A DNA stretch of 64,000 nucleotides from Crossaster papposus. Its lineage: Eukaryota; Echinodermata; Asteroidea; Velatida; Solasteridae. A program made the position numbers and the translations under genes. Positions 29,701 to 44,400 of the stretch are shown one piece after another. The notes beneath the pieces are model-generated. The model was given only the letters and a program-made list of their open reading frames with translations, had not been told where the DNA came from and did no database searches. Location: contig JBAIAA010000880.1 in assembly GCA_037893245.1 (NCBI GenBank), positions 78,471 to 142,470 of the forward strand. The letters are read 5' to 3'. Each line of letters begins with the position of its first letter. Within the stretch, counting starts at the first letter, position 1.

Positions 29701-32218
29701 CGAAGTTGGTCATGCACAAAAAAGTGACCGCAGCCACATGTTACACCCTATAGGCTCACTTTCGGGTCGAATATCGCAAATTTAAAAATTGGCACAGCGC
29801 CAAAACCGAACGTCTGACGAAGTTGGTCATGCACAAAAAAGTGACTGCAGCCACATATTACACCCTATAGGCTCACTTTCGGGGCGAATATCGCAACTTT
29901 AAAAATCGAATTTAAAAATTGGCACAGCGCCAAAACCGAACGTCTGACGAAGTTGGTCATGCACAAAAAAGTGACCGCAGCCACATAATACACCCTATAG
30001 GCTCACTTTCCGGGCGAATATCGCAACTTTAAAAATCGAATTTAAAAATTGGCACAGCGCCAAAACCGAACGTCTGACGAAGTTGGTCATGCACAAAAAA
30101 GTGACCGCAGCCACATGTTACACCCTATAGGCTCACTTTCGGGGCGAATATCGCAACTTTAAAAATCGAATTTAAAAATTGGCACAGCGCCAAAACCGAA
30201 CGTCTGACGAAGTTGGTCATGCACAAAAAAGTGACATCAGCCACATGTTACACCCTATAGGCTCACTTTCGGGGCGAATATCGCAACTTTAAAAATCGAA
30301 TTTTAAAAATTGGCACAGCGCCAAAACCGAACGTCTGACGAAGTTGGTCATGCACAAAAAAGTGACCGCAGCCACATGTTACACCCTATAGGCTCACTTT
30401 CGGGTCGAATATCGCAAATTTAAAAATTGGCACAGCGCCAAAACCGAACGTCTGACGAAGTTGGTCATGCACAAAAAAGTGACCGCAGCCACATAATACA
30501 CCCTATAGGCTCACTTTCCGGGCGAATATCGCAACTTTAAAAATCGAATTAAAAAATTGGCACAGCGCCAAAACCGAACGTCTGACGAAGTTGGTCATGC
30601 ACAAAAAAGTGACCGCAGCCACATGTTACACCCTATAGGTTCACTTTCGGGGCGAATATCGCAACTTTAAAAATCGAATTTAAAAATTGGCACAGCGCCA
30701 AAACCGAACGTCTGACGAAGTTGGGCATGCACAACAAAGTGACCGCAGCCACATGTTACACCCTATAGGCTCACTTTCGGGGCGAATATCGCAACTTTAA
30801 AAATCGAATTTAAAAATTGGCACAGCGCCAAAACCGAAGGTCTGACGAAGTTGGTCATGCACAAAAAAGTGACCGCAGCCACATGTTACACCCTATAGGC
30901 TCACTTTCGGGGCGAATATCGCAACTTTAAAAATCAAATTTTAAAAATTGGCACAGCGCCAAAACCGAACGTCTGACGAAGTTGGGCATGCACAACAAAG
31001 TGACCGCAGCCACATGTTACACCCTATAGGCTCACTTTTGGGGCGAATATCGCAACTTTAAAAATCGAATTTAAAAATTGGCACAGCGCCAAAACCGAAC
31101 GTCTGACGAAGTTGGTTATGCACAAAAAAGTGACCGCAGCCACATGTTACACCCTATAGGCTCACTTTCGGGGCGAATATCGCAACTTTAAAAATGGAAT
31201 TAAAAAATTGGCACAGCGCCAAAACCGAACGTCTGACGAAGTTGGTCATGCACAAAAAAGTGACCGCAGCCACATGTTACACCCTATAGGCTCACTTTCC
31301 GGGCAAATATCGCAAATTTTAAAATCGAATTTAAAAATTGGCACAGCGCCAAAACCGAACGTCTGACGAAGTTGGTCATGCACAAAAAAGTGACTGCAGC
31401 CACATGTTACACCCTATAGGCTCACTTTCGGGTCGAATATCGCAAATTTAAAAATTGGCACAGCGCCAAAACCGAACGTCTGACGAAGTTGGTCATGCAC
31501 AAAAAAGTGACTGCAGCCACATATTACACCCTATAGGCTCACTTTCGGGGCGAATATCGCAACTTTAAAAATCGAATTTAAAAATTGGCACAGCGCCAAA
31601 ACCGAACGTCTGACGAAGTTGGTCATGCACAAAAAAGTGACCGCAGCCACATGTTACACCCTATAGGCTCACTTTCGGGTCGAATATCGCAAATTTAAAA
31701 ATTGGCACAGCGCCAAAACCGAACGTCTGACGAAGTTGGTCATGCACAAAAAAGTGACTGCAGCCACATATTACACCCTATAGGCTCACTTTCGGGGCGA
31801 ATATCGCAACTTTAAAAATCGAATTTAAAAATTGGCACAGCGCCAAAACCGAACGTCTGACGAAGTTGGTCATGCACAAAAAAGTGACCGCAGCCACATA
31901 ATACACCCTATAGGCTCACTTTCCGGGCGAATATCGCAACTTTAAAAATCGAATTTAAAAATTGGCACAGCGCCAAAACCGAACGTCTGACGAAGTTGGT
32001 CATGCACAAAAAAGTGACCGCAGCCACATGTTACACCCTATAGGCTCACTTTCGGGGCGAATATCGCAACTTTAAAAATCGAATTTAAAAATTGGCACAG
32101 CGCCAAAACCGAACGTCTGACGAAGTTGGTCATGCACAAAAAAGTGACATCAGCCACATGTTACACCCTATAGGCTCACTTTCGGGGCGAATATCGCAAC
32201 TTTAAAAATCGAATTTTA

Positions 32219-35200
32219 AAAATTGGCACAGCGCCAAAACCGAACGTCTGACGAAGTTGGTCATGCACAAAAAAGTGACCGCAGCCACATGTTACACCCT
32301 ATAGGCTCACTTTCGGGTCGAATATCGCAAATTTAAAAATTGGCACAGCGCCAAAACCGAACGTCTGACGAAGTTGGTCATGCACAAAAAAGTGACTGCA
32401 GCCACATATTACACCCTATAGGCTCACTTTCGGGGCGAATATCGCAACTTTAAAAATCGAATTTAAAAATTGGCACAGCGCCAAAACCGAACGTCTGACG
32501 AAGTTGGTCATGCACAAAAAAGTGACCGCAGCCACATAATACACCCTATAGGCTCACTTTCCGGGCGAATATCGCAACTTTAAAAATCGAATTTAAAAAT
32601 TGGCACAGCGCCAAAACCGAACGTCTGACGAAGTTGGTCATGCACAAAAAAGTGACCGCAGCCACATGTTACACCCTATAGGCTCACTTTCGGGGCGAAT
32701 ATCGCAACTTTAAAAATCGAATTTAAAAATTGGCACAGCGCCAAAACCGAACGTCTGACGAAGTTGGGCATGCACAACAAAGTGACCGCAGCCACATGTT
32801 ACACCCTATAGGCTCACTTTCGGGGCGAATATCGCAACTTTAAAAATTGAATTAAAAGATTGGCACAGCGCCAAAACCGAAGGTCTGACGAAGTTGGTCA
32901 TGCACAAAAAAGTGACCGCAGCCACATGTTACACCCTATAGGCTCACTTTCGGGGCGAATATCGCGACTTTAAAAATCGAATTTTAAAAATTGGCACAGC
33001 GCCAAAACCGAACGTCTGACGAAGTTGGTCATGCACACAAAAGTGACCGCAGCCACATATTACACCCTATAGGCTCACTTTCGGGGCGAATATCGCAACT
33101 TTAAAAATCGAATTTAAAAATTGGAACAGCGCCAAAACCGAACGTCTGACGAAGTTGGTCATGCACAAAAAAGTGACCGCAGCCACATAATACACCCTAT
33201 AGGCTCACTTTCCGGGCGAATATCGCAACTTTAAAAATCGAATTAAAAAATTGGCACAGCGCCAAAACCGAACGTCTGACGAAGTTGGTCATGCACAAAA
33301 AAGTGACCGCAGCCACATGTTACACCCTATAGGTTCACTTTCGCGGCGAATATCGCAACTTTAAAAATCGAATTTAAAAATTGGCACAGCGCCAAAACCG
33401 AACGTCTGACGAAGTTGGGCATGCACAACAAAGTGACCGCAGCCACATGTTACACCCTATAGGCTCACTTTCGGGGCGAATATCGCAACTTTAAAAATCG
33501 AATTTAAAAATTGGCACAGCGCCAAAACCGAACGTCTGACGAAGTTGGTCATGCACAAAAAAGTGACCGCAGCCACATGTTACACCCTATAGGCTCACTT
33601 TCGGGGCGAATATCGCAACTTTAAAAATCGAATTTAAAAATTGGCACAGCGCCAAAACCGAACGTCTGACGAAGTTGGTTATGCACAAAAAAGTGACCGC
33701 AGCCACATGTTACACCCTATAGGCTCACTTTCGGGGCGAATATCGCAATTTTAAAAATGGAATTAAAAAATTGGCACAGCGCCAAAACCGAACGTCTGAC
33801 GAAGTTGGTCATGCACAAAAAAGTGACCGCAGCCACATGTTACACCCTATAGGCTCACTTTCCGGGCAAATATCGCAAATTTTAAAATCGAATTTAAAAA
33901 TTGGCACAGCGCCAAAACCGAACGTCTGACGAAGTTGGTCATGCACAAAAAAGTGACATCAGCCACATGGTACACCCTATAGGCTCACTTTCGGGGCGAA
34001 TATCGCAACTTTAAAAATCGAATTTTAAAAATTGGCACAGCGCCAAAACCAAACGTCTGACGAAGTTGGTCATGCACAAAAAAGTGACCGCAGCCACATG
34101 TTACACCCTATAGGCTCACTTTCGGGGCGAATATCGCAACTTTAAAAATCGAATTTTAAAAATTGGCACAGCGCCAAAACCGAACGTCTGACGAAGTTGG
34201 TCATGCACAAAAAAGTGACCGCAGCCACATGTTACACCCTATAGGCTCACTTTCGGGGCGAATATCGCAACTTTAAAAATCGAATTTAAAAATTGGCACA
34301 GCGCCAAAACCGAACGTCTGACGAAGTTGGTCATGCACAAAAAAGTGACCGCAGCCACATAATACACCCTATAGGCTCATTTTCCGGGCGAATATCGCAA
34401 CTTTAAAAATCGAATTTAAAAATTGGCACAGCGCCAAAACCGAACGTCTGACGAAGATGGTCATGCACAAAAAAGTGACCGCAGCCACATGTTACACCCT
34501 ATAGGCTCACTTTCCGGGCAAATATCGCAAATTTTAAAATCGAATTTAAAAATTGGCACAGCGCCAAAACCGAACGTCTGACGAAGATGGTCATGCACAA
34601 AAAAGTGACCGCAGCCACATGTTACACCCTATAGGCTCACTTTCCGGGCAAATATCGCAAATTTTAAAATCGAATTTAAAAATTGGCACAGCGCCAAAAC
34701 CGAACGTCTGACGAAGTTGGTCATGCACACAAAAGTGACCGCAGCCACATATTACACCCTATAGGCTCACTTTCGGGGCGAATATCGCAACTTTAAAAAT
34801 CGAATTTAAAAATTGGAACAGCGCCAAAACCGAACGTCTGACGAAGTTGGTCATGCACAAAAAAGTGACCGCAGCCACATAATACACCCTATAGGCTCAC
34901 TTTCCGGGCGAATATCGCAACTTTAAAAATCGAATTAAAAAATTGGCACAGCGCCAAAACCGAACGTCTGACGAAGTTGGTCATGCACAAAAAAGTGACC
35001 GCAGCCACATGTTACACCCTATAGGTTCACTTTCGCGGCGAATATCGCAACTTTAAAAATCGAATTTAAAAATTGGCACAGCGCCAAAACCGAACGTCTG
35101 ACGAAGTTGGGCATGCACAACAAAGTGACCGCAGCCACATGTTACACCCTATAGGCTCACTTTCGGGGCGAATATCGCAACTTTAAAAATCGAATTTAAA

Positions 35201-35329
35201 AATTGGCACAGCGCCAAAACCGAACGTCTGACGAAGTTGGTCATGCACAAAAAAGTGACCGCAGCCACATGTTACACCCTATAGGTTCACTTTCGCGGCG
35301 AATATCGCAACTTTAAAAATCGAATTTTA
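32219..35329 (+). repeat. 3111-bp satellite 1 tandem duplication, left copy
   Basis: Marker monomers recur 3111 bp downstream: TTGGAACAGC at 33124 and 34816 (partners 36235 and 37927), TTTCGGGTCG at 32311 (partner 35422) and TTCGCGGCG at about 35291 (partner 38402). Outer limits are estimated to about one monomer. Confidence 0.82.
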
Positions 35330-38300
35330 AAAATTGGCACAGCGCCAAAACCGAACGTCTGACGAAGTTGGTCATGCACAAAAAAGTGACCGCAGCCACA
35401 TGTTACACCCTATAGGCTCACTTTCGGGTCGAATATCGCAAATTTAAAAATTGGCACAGCGCCAAAACCGAACGTCTGACGAAGTTGGTCATGCACAAAA
35501 AAGTGACTGCAGCCACATATTACACCCTATAGGCTCACTTTCGGGGCGAATATCGCAACTTTAAAAATCGAATTTAAAAATTGGCACAGCGCCAAAACCG
35601 AACGTCTGACGAAGTTGGTCATGCACAAAAAAGTGACCGCAGCCACATAATACACCCTATAGGCTCACTTTCCGGGCGAATATCGCAACTTTAAAAATCG
35701 AATTTAAAAATTGGCACAGCGCCAAAACCGAACGTCTGACGAAGTTGGTCATGCACAAAAAAGTGACCGCAGCCACATGTTACACCCTATAGGCTCACTT
35801 TCGGGGCGAATATCGCAACTTTAAAAATCGAATTTAAAAATTGGCACAGCGCCAAAACCGAACGTCTGACGAAGTTGGGCATGCACAACAAAGTGACCGC
35901 AGCCACATGTTACACCCTATAGGCTCACTTTCGGGGCGAATATCGCAACTTTAAAAATTGAATTAAAAGATTGGCACAGCGCCAAAACCGAAGGTCTGAC
36001 GAAGTTGGTCATGCACAAAAAAGTGACCGCAGCCACATGTTACACCCTATAGGCTCACTTTCGGGGCGAATATCGCGACTTTAAAAATCGAATTTTAAAA
36101 ATTGGCACAGCGCCAAAACCGAACGTCTGACGAAGTTGGTCATGCACACAAAAGTGACCGCAGCCACATATTACACCCTATAGGCTCACTTTCGGGGCGA
36201 ATATCGCAACTTTAAAAATCGAATTTAAAAATTGGAACAGCGCCAAAACCGAACGTCTGACGAAGTTGGTCATGCACAAAAAAGTGACCGCAGCCACATA
36301 ATACACCCTATAGGCTCACTTTCCGGGCGAATATCGCAACTTTAAAAATCGAATTAAAAAATTGGCACAGCGCCAAAACCGAACGTCTGACGAAGTTGGT
36401 CATGCACAAAAAAGTGACCGCAGCCACATGTTACACCCTATAGGTTCACTTTCGCGGCGAATATCGCAACTTTAAAAATCGAATTTAAAAATTGGCACAG
36501 CGCCAAAACCGAACGTCTGACGAAGTTGGGCATGCACAACAAAGTGACCGCAGCCACATGTTACACCCTATAGGCTCACTTTCGGGGCGAATATCGCAAC
36601 TTTAAAAATCGAATTTAAAAATTGGCACAGCGCCAAAACCGAACGTCTGACGAAGTTGGTCATGCACAAAAAAGTGACCGCAGCCACATGTTACACCCTA
36701 TAGGCTCACTTTCGGGGCGAATATCGCAACTTTAAAAATCGAATTTAAAAATTGGCACAGCGCCAAAACCGAACGTCTGACGAAGTTGGTTATGCACAAA
36801 AAAGTGACCGCAGCCACATGTTACACCCTATAGGCTCACTTTCGGGGCGAATATCGCAATTTTAAAAATGGAATTAAAAAATTGGCACAGCGCCAAAACC
36901 GAACGTCTGACGAAGTTGGTCATGCACAAAAAAGTGACCGCAGCCACATGTTACACCCTATAGGCTCACTTTCCGGGCAAATATCGCAAATTTTAAAATC
37001 GAATTTAAAAATTGGCACAGCGCCAAAACCGAACGTCTGACGAAGTTGGTCATGCACAAAAAAGTGACATCAGCCACATGGTACACCCTATAGGCTCACT
37101 TTCGGGGCGAATATCGCAACTTTAAAAATCGAATTTTAAAAATTGGCACAGCGCCAAAACCAAACGTCTGACGAAGTTGGTCATGCACAAAAAAGTGACC
37201 GCAGCCACATGTTACACCCTATAGGCTCACTTTCGGGGCGAATATCGCAACTTTAAAAATCGAATTTTAAAAATTGGCACAGCGCCAAAACCGAACGTCT
37301 GACGAAGTTGGTCATGCACAAAAAAGTGACCGCAGCCACATGTTACACCCTATAGGCTCACTTTCGGGGCGAATATCGCAACTTTAAAAATCGAATTTAA
37401 AAATTGGCACAGCGCCAAAACCGAACGTCTGACGAAGTTGGTCATGCACAAAAAAGTGACCGCAGCCACATAATACACCCTATAGGCTCATTTTCCGGGC
37501 GAATATCGCAACTTTAAAAATCGAATTTAAAAATTGGCACAGCGCCAAAACCGAACGTCTGACGAAGATGGTCATGCACAAAAAAGTGACCGCAGCCACA
37601 TGTTACACCCTATAGGCTCACTTTCCGGGCAAATATCGCAAATTTTAAAATCGAATTTAAAAATTGGCACAGCGCCAAAACCGAACGTCTGACGAAGATG
37701 GTCATGCACAAAAAAGTGACCGCAGCCACATGTTACACCCTATAGGCTCACTTTCCGGGCAAATATCGCAAATTTTAAAATCGAATTTAAAAATTGGCAC
37801 AGCGCCAAAACCGAACGTCTGACGAAGTTGGTCATGCACACAAAAGTGACCGCAGCCACATATTACACCCTATAGGCTCACTTTCGGGGCGAATATCGCA
37901 ACTTTAAAAATCGAATTTAAAAATTGGAACAGCGCCAAAACCGAACGTCTGACGAAGTTGGTCATGCACAAAAAAGTGACCGCAGCCACATAATACACCC
38001 TATAGGCTCACTTTCCGGGCGAATATCGCAACTTTAAAAATCGAATTAAAAAATTGGCACAGCGCCAAAACCGAACGTCTGACGAAGTTGGTCATGCACA
38101 AAAAAGTGACCGCAGCCACATGTTACACCCTATAGGTTCACTTTCGCGGCGAATATCGCAACTTTAAAAATCGAATTTAAAAATTGGCACAGCGCCAAAA
38201 CCGAACGTCTGACGAAGTTGGGCATGCACAACAAAGTGACCGCAGCCACATGTTACACCCTATAGGCTCACTTTCGGGGCGAATATCGCAACTTTAAAAA

Positions 38301-38440
38301 TCGAATTTAAAAATTGGCACAGCGCCAAAACCGAACGTCTGACGAAGTTGGTCATGCACAAAAAAGTGACCGCAGCCACATGTTACACCCTATAGGTTCA
38401 CTTTCGCGGCGAATATCGCAACTTTAAAAATCGAATTTAA
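35330..38440 (+). repeat. 3111-bp satellite 1 tandem duplication, right copy
   Basis: Right-hand partner of the block above, directly abutting it. The match is lost after about 38420, where the following AT tract differs by one T (GAATTTTAAA against GAATTTAAA). Confidence 0.82.
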
Positions 38441-41400
38441 AAATTGGCACAGCGCCAAAACCGAACGTCTGACGAAGTTGGGCATGCACAACAAAGTGAC
38501 CGCAGCCACATGTTACACCCTATAGGCTCACTTTTGGGGCGAATATCGCAACTTTAAAAATCGAATTTAAAAATTGGCACAGCGCCAAAACCGAACGTCT
38601 GACGAAGTTGGTTATGCACAAAAAAGTGACCGCAGCCACATGTTACACCCTATAGGCTCACTTTCGGGGCGAATATCGCAACTTTAAAAATGGAATTAAA
38701 AAATTGGCACAGCGCCAAAACCGAACGTCTGACGAAGTTGGTCATGCACAAAAAAGTGACCGCAGCCACATGTTACACCCTATAGGCTCACTTTCCGGGC
38801 AAATATCGCAAATTTTAAAATCGAATTTAAAAATTGGCACAGCGCCAAAACCGAACGTCCGACGAAGTTGGTCATGCACAAAAAAGTGACTGCAGCCACA
38901 TGTTACACCCTATAGGCTCACTTTCGGGTCGAATATCGCAAATTTAAAAATTGGCACAGCGCCAAAACCGAACGTCTGACGAAGTTGGTCATGCACAAAA
39001 AAGTGACTGCAGCCACATATTACACCCTATAGGCTCACTTTCGGGGCGAATATCGCAACTTTAAAAATCGAATTTAAAAATTGGCACAGCGCCAAAACCG
39101 AACGTCTGACGAAGTTGGTCATGCACAAAAAAGTGACCGCAGCCACATGTTACACCCTATAGGCTCACTTTCGGGTCGAATATCGCAAATTTAAAAATTG
39201 GCACAGCGCCAAAACCGAACGTCTGACGAAGTTGGTCATGCACAAAAAAGTGACTGCAGCCACATATTACACCCTATAGGCTCACTTTCGGGGCGAATAT
39301 CGCAACTTTAAAAATCGAATTTAAAAATTGGCACAGCGCCAAAACCGAACGTCTGACGAAGTTGGTCATGCACAAAAAAGTGACCGCAGCCACATAATAC
39401 ACCCTATAGGCTCACTTTCCGGGCGAATATCGCAACTTTAAAAATCGAATTTAAAAATTGGCACAGCGCCAAAACCGAACGTCTGACGAAGTTGGTCATG
39501 CACAAAAAAGTGACCGCAGCCACATGTTACACCCTATAGGCTCACTTTCGGGGCGAATATCGCAACTTTAAAAATCGAATTTAAAAATTGGCACAGCGCC
39601 AAAACCGAACGTCTGACGAAGTTGGTCATGCACAAAAAAGTGACATCAGCCACATGTTACACCCTATAGGCTCACTTTCGGGGCGAATATCGCAACTTTA
39701 AAAATCGAATTTTAAAAATTGGCACAGCGCCAAAACCGAACGTCTGACGAAGTTGGTCATGCACAAAAAAGTGACCGCAGCCACATGTTACACCCTATAG
39801 GCTCACTTTCGGGTCGAATATCGCAAATTTAAAAATTGGCACAGCGCCAAAACCGAACGTCTGACGAAGTTGGTCATGCACAAAAAAGTGACTGCAGCCA
39901 CATATTACACCCTATAGGCTCACTTTCGGGGCGAATATCGCAACTTTAAAAATCGAATTTAAAAATTGGCACAGCGCCAAAACCGAACGTCTGACGAAGT
40001 TGGTCATGCACAAAAAAGTGACCGCAGCCACATAATACACCCTATAGGCTCACTTTCCGGGCGAATATCGCAACTTTAAAAATCGAATTTAAAAATTGGC
40101 ACAGCGCCAAAACCGAACGTCTGACGAAGTTGGTCATGCACAAAAAAGTGACATCAGCCACATGTTACACCCTATAGGCTCACTTTCGGGGCGAATATCG
40201 CAACTTTAAAAATCGAATTTTAAAAATTGGCACAGCGCCAAAACCGAACGTCTGACGAAGTTGGTCATGCACAAAAAAGTGACCGCAGCCACATGTTACA
40301 CCCTATAGGCTCACTTTCGGGTCGAATATCGCAAATTTAAAAATTGGCACAGCGCCAAAACCGAACGTCTGACGAAGTTGGTCATGCACAAAAAAGTGAC
40401 TGCAGCCACATATTACACCCTATAGGCTCACTTTCGGGGCGAATATCGCAACTTTAAAAATCGAATTTAAAAATTGGCACAGCGCCAAAACCGAACGTCT
40501 GACGAAGTTGGTCATGCACAAAAAAGTGACCGCAGCCACATAATACACCCTATAGGCTCACTTTCCGGGCGAATATCGCAACTTTAAAAATCGAATTTAA
40601 AAATTGGCACAGCGCCAAAACCGAACGTCTGACGAAGTTGGTCATGCACAAAAAAGTGACCGCAGCCACATGTTACACCCTATAGGCTCACTTTCGGGGC
40701 GAATATCGCAACTTTAAAAATCGAATTTAAAAATTGGCACAGCGCCAAAACCGAACGTCTGACGAAGTTGGGCATGCACAACAAAGTGACCGCAGCCACA
40801 TGTTACACCCTATAGGCTCACTTTCGGGGCGAATATCGCAACTTTAAAAATTGAATTAAAAGATTGGCACAGCGCCAAAACCGAAGGTCTGACGAAGTTG
40901 GTCATGCACAAAAAAGTGACCGCAGCCACATGTTACACCCTATAGGCTCACTTTCGGGGCGAATATCGCGACTTTAAAAATCGAATTTTAAAAATTGGCA
41001 CAGCGCCAAAACCGAACGTCTGACGAAGTTGGTCATGCACACAAAAGTGACCGCAGCCACATATTACACCCTATAGGCTCACTTTCGGGGCGAATATCGC
41101 AACTTTAAAAATCGAATTTAAAAATTGGAACAGCGCCAAAACCGAACGTCTGACGAAGTTGGTCATGCACAAAAAAGTGACCGCAGCCACATAATACACC
41201 CTATAGGCTCACTTTCCGGGCGAATATCGCAACTTTAAAAATCGAATTAAAAAATTGGCACAGCGCCAAAACCGAACGTCTGACGAAGTTGGTCATGCAC
41301 AAAAAAGTGACCGCAGCCACATGTTACACCCTATAGGTTCACTTTCGCGGCGAATATCGCAACTTTAAAAATCGAATTTAAAAATTGGCACAGCGCCAAA

Positions 41401-44400
41401 ACCGAACGTCTGACGAAGTTGGGCATGCACAACAAAGTGACCGCAGCCACATGTTACACCCTATAGGCTCACTTTCGGGGCGAATATCGCAACTTTAAAA
41501 ATCGAATTTAAAAATTGGCACAGCGCCAAAACCGAACGTCTGACGAAGTTGGTTATGCACAAAAAAGTGACCGCAGCCACATGTTACACCCTATAGGCTC
41601 ACTTTCGGGGCGAATATCGCAATTTTAAAAATGGAATTAAAAAATTGGCACAGCGCCAAAACCGAACGTCTGACGAAGTTGGTCATGCACAAAAAAGTGA
41701 CCGCAGCCACATGTTACACCCTATAGGCTCACTTTCGGGGCGAATATCGCAACTTTAAAAATCGAATTTAAAAATTGGCACAGCGCCAAAACCGAACGTC
41801 TGACGAAGTTGGTTATGCACAAAAAAGTGACCGCAGCCACATGTTACACCCTATAGGCTCACTTTCGGGGCGAATATCGCAATTTTAAAAATGGAATTAA
41901 AAAATTGGCACAGCGCCAAAACCGAACGTCTGACGAAGTTGGTCATGCACAAAAAAGTGACCGCAGCCACATGTTACACCCTATAGGCTCACTTTCCGGG
42001 CAAATATCGCAAATTTTAAAATCGAATTTAAAAATTGGCACAGCGCCAAAACCGAACGTCTGACGAAGTTGGTCATGCACAAAAAAGTGACATCAGCCAC
42101 ATGGTACACCCTATAGGCTCACTTTCGGGGCGAATATCGCAACTTTAAAAATCGAATTTTAAAAATTGGCACAGCGCCAAAACCAAACGTTTGACGAAGT
42201 TGGTCATGCACAAAAAAGTGACCGCAGCCACATGTTACACCCTATAGGCTCACTTTCGGGGCGAATATCGCAACTTTAAAAATCGAATTTTAAAAATTGG
42301 CACAGCGCCAAAACCGAACGTCTGACGAAGTTGGTCATGCACAAAAAAGTGACCGCAGCCACATGTTACACCCTATAGGCTCACTTTCGGGGCGAATATC
42401 GCAACTTTAAAAATCGAATTTAAAAATTGGCACAGCGCCAAAACCGAACGTCTGACGAAGTTGGTCATGCACAAAAAAGTGACCGCAGCCACATAATACA
42501 CCCTATAGGCTCATTTTCCGGGCGAATATCGCAACTTTAAAAATCGAATTTAAAAATTGGCACAGCGCCAAAACCGAACGTCTGACGAAGATGGTCATGC
42601 ACAAAAAAGTGACCGCAGCCACATGTTACACCCTATAGGCTCACTTTCCGGGCAAATATCGCAAATTTTAAAATCGAATTTAAAAATTGGCACAGCGCCA
42701 AAACCGAACGTCTGACGAAGATGGTCATGCACAAAAAAGTGACCGCAGCCACATGTTACACCCTATAGGCTCACTTTCCGGGCAAATATCGCAAATTTTA
42801 AAATCGAATTTAAAAATTGGCACAGCGCCAAAACCGAACGTCTGACGAAGTTGGTCATGCACAAAAAAGTGACCGCAGCCACATGTTACACCCTATAGGC
42901 TCACTTTCGGGGCAAATATCGCAACTTTAAAAATTGAATTAAAAGATTGGCACAGCGCCAAAACCGAAGGTCTGACGAAGTTGGTCATGCACAAAAAAGT
43001 GACCGCAGCCACATGTTACACCCTATAGGCTCACTTTCGGGGCGAATATCGCAACTTTAAAAATCAAATTTTAAAAATTGGCACAGCGCCAAAACCGAAC
43101 GTCTGACGAAGTTGGGCATGCACAACAAAGTGACCGCAGCCACATGTTACACCCTATAGGCTCACTTTCGGGGCGAATATCGCAACTTTAAAAATCGAAT
43201 TTAAAAATTGGCACAGCGCCAAAACCGAACGTCTGACGAAGTTGGTCATGCACAAAAAAGTGACCGCAGCCACATGTTACACCCTATAGGCTCACTTTCG
43301 GGGCGAATATCGCAATTTTAAAAATGGAATTAAAAAATTGGCACAGCGCCAAAACCGAACGTCTGACGAAGTTGGTCATGCACAAAAAAGTGACCGCAGC
43401 CACATGTTACACCCTATAGGCTCACTTTCCGGGCAAATATCGCAAATTTTAAAATCGAATTTAAAAATTGGCACAGCGCCAAAACCGAACGTCTGACGAA
43501 GTTGGTCATGCACAAAAAAGTGACATCAGCCACATGGTACACCCTATAGGCTCACTTTCGGGGCGAATATCGCAACTTTAAAAATCGAATTTTAAAAATT
43601 GGCACAGCGCCAAAACCAAACGTCTGACGAAGTTGGTCATGCACAAAAAAGTGACCGCAGCCACATGTTACACCCTATAGGCTCACTTTCGGGGCGAATA
43701 TCGCAACTTTAAAAATCGAATTTTAAAAATTGGCACAGCGCCAAAACCGAACGTCTGACGAAGTTGGTCATGCACAAAAAAGTGACCGCAGCCACATGTT
43801 ACACCCTATAGGCTCACTTTCGGGGCGAATATCGCAACTTTAAAAATCGAATTTAAAAATTGGCACAGCGCCAAAACCGAACGTCTGACGAAGTTGGTCA
43901 TGCACAAAAAATTGACCGCAGCCACATAATACACCCTATAGGCTCATTTTCCGGGCGAATATCGCAACTTTAAAAATCGAATTTAAAAATTGGCACAGCG
44001 CCAAAACCGAACGTCTGACGAAGATGGTCATGCACAAAAAAGTGACCGCAGCCACATGTTACACCCTATAGGCTCACTTTCCGGGCAAATATCGCAAATT
44101 TTAAAATCGAATTTAAAAATTGGCACAGCGCCAAAACCGAACGTCTGACGAAGATGGTCATGCACAAAAAAGTGACCGCAGCCACATGTTACACCCTATA
44201 GGCTCACTTTCCGGGCAAATATCGCAAATTTTAAAATCGAATTTAAAAATTGGCACAGCGCCAAAACCGAACGTCTGACGAAGTTGGTCATGCACAAAAA
44301 AGTGACCGCAGCCACATGTTACACCCTATAGGCTCACTTTCGGGGCAAATATCGCAACTTTAAAAATTGAATTAAAAGATTGGCACAGCGCCAAAACCGA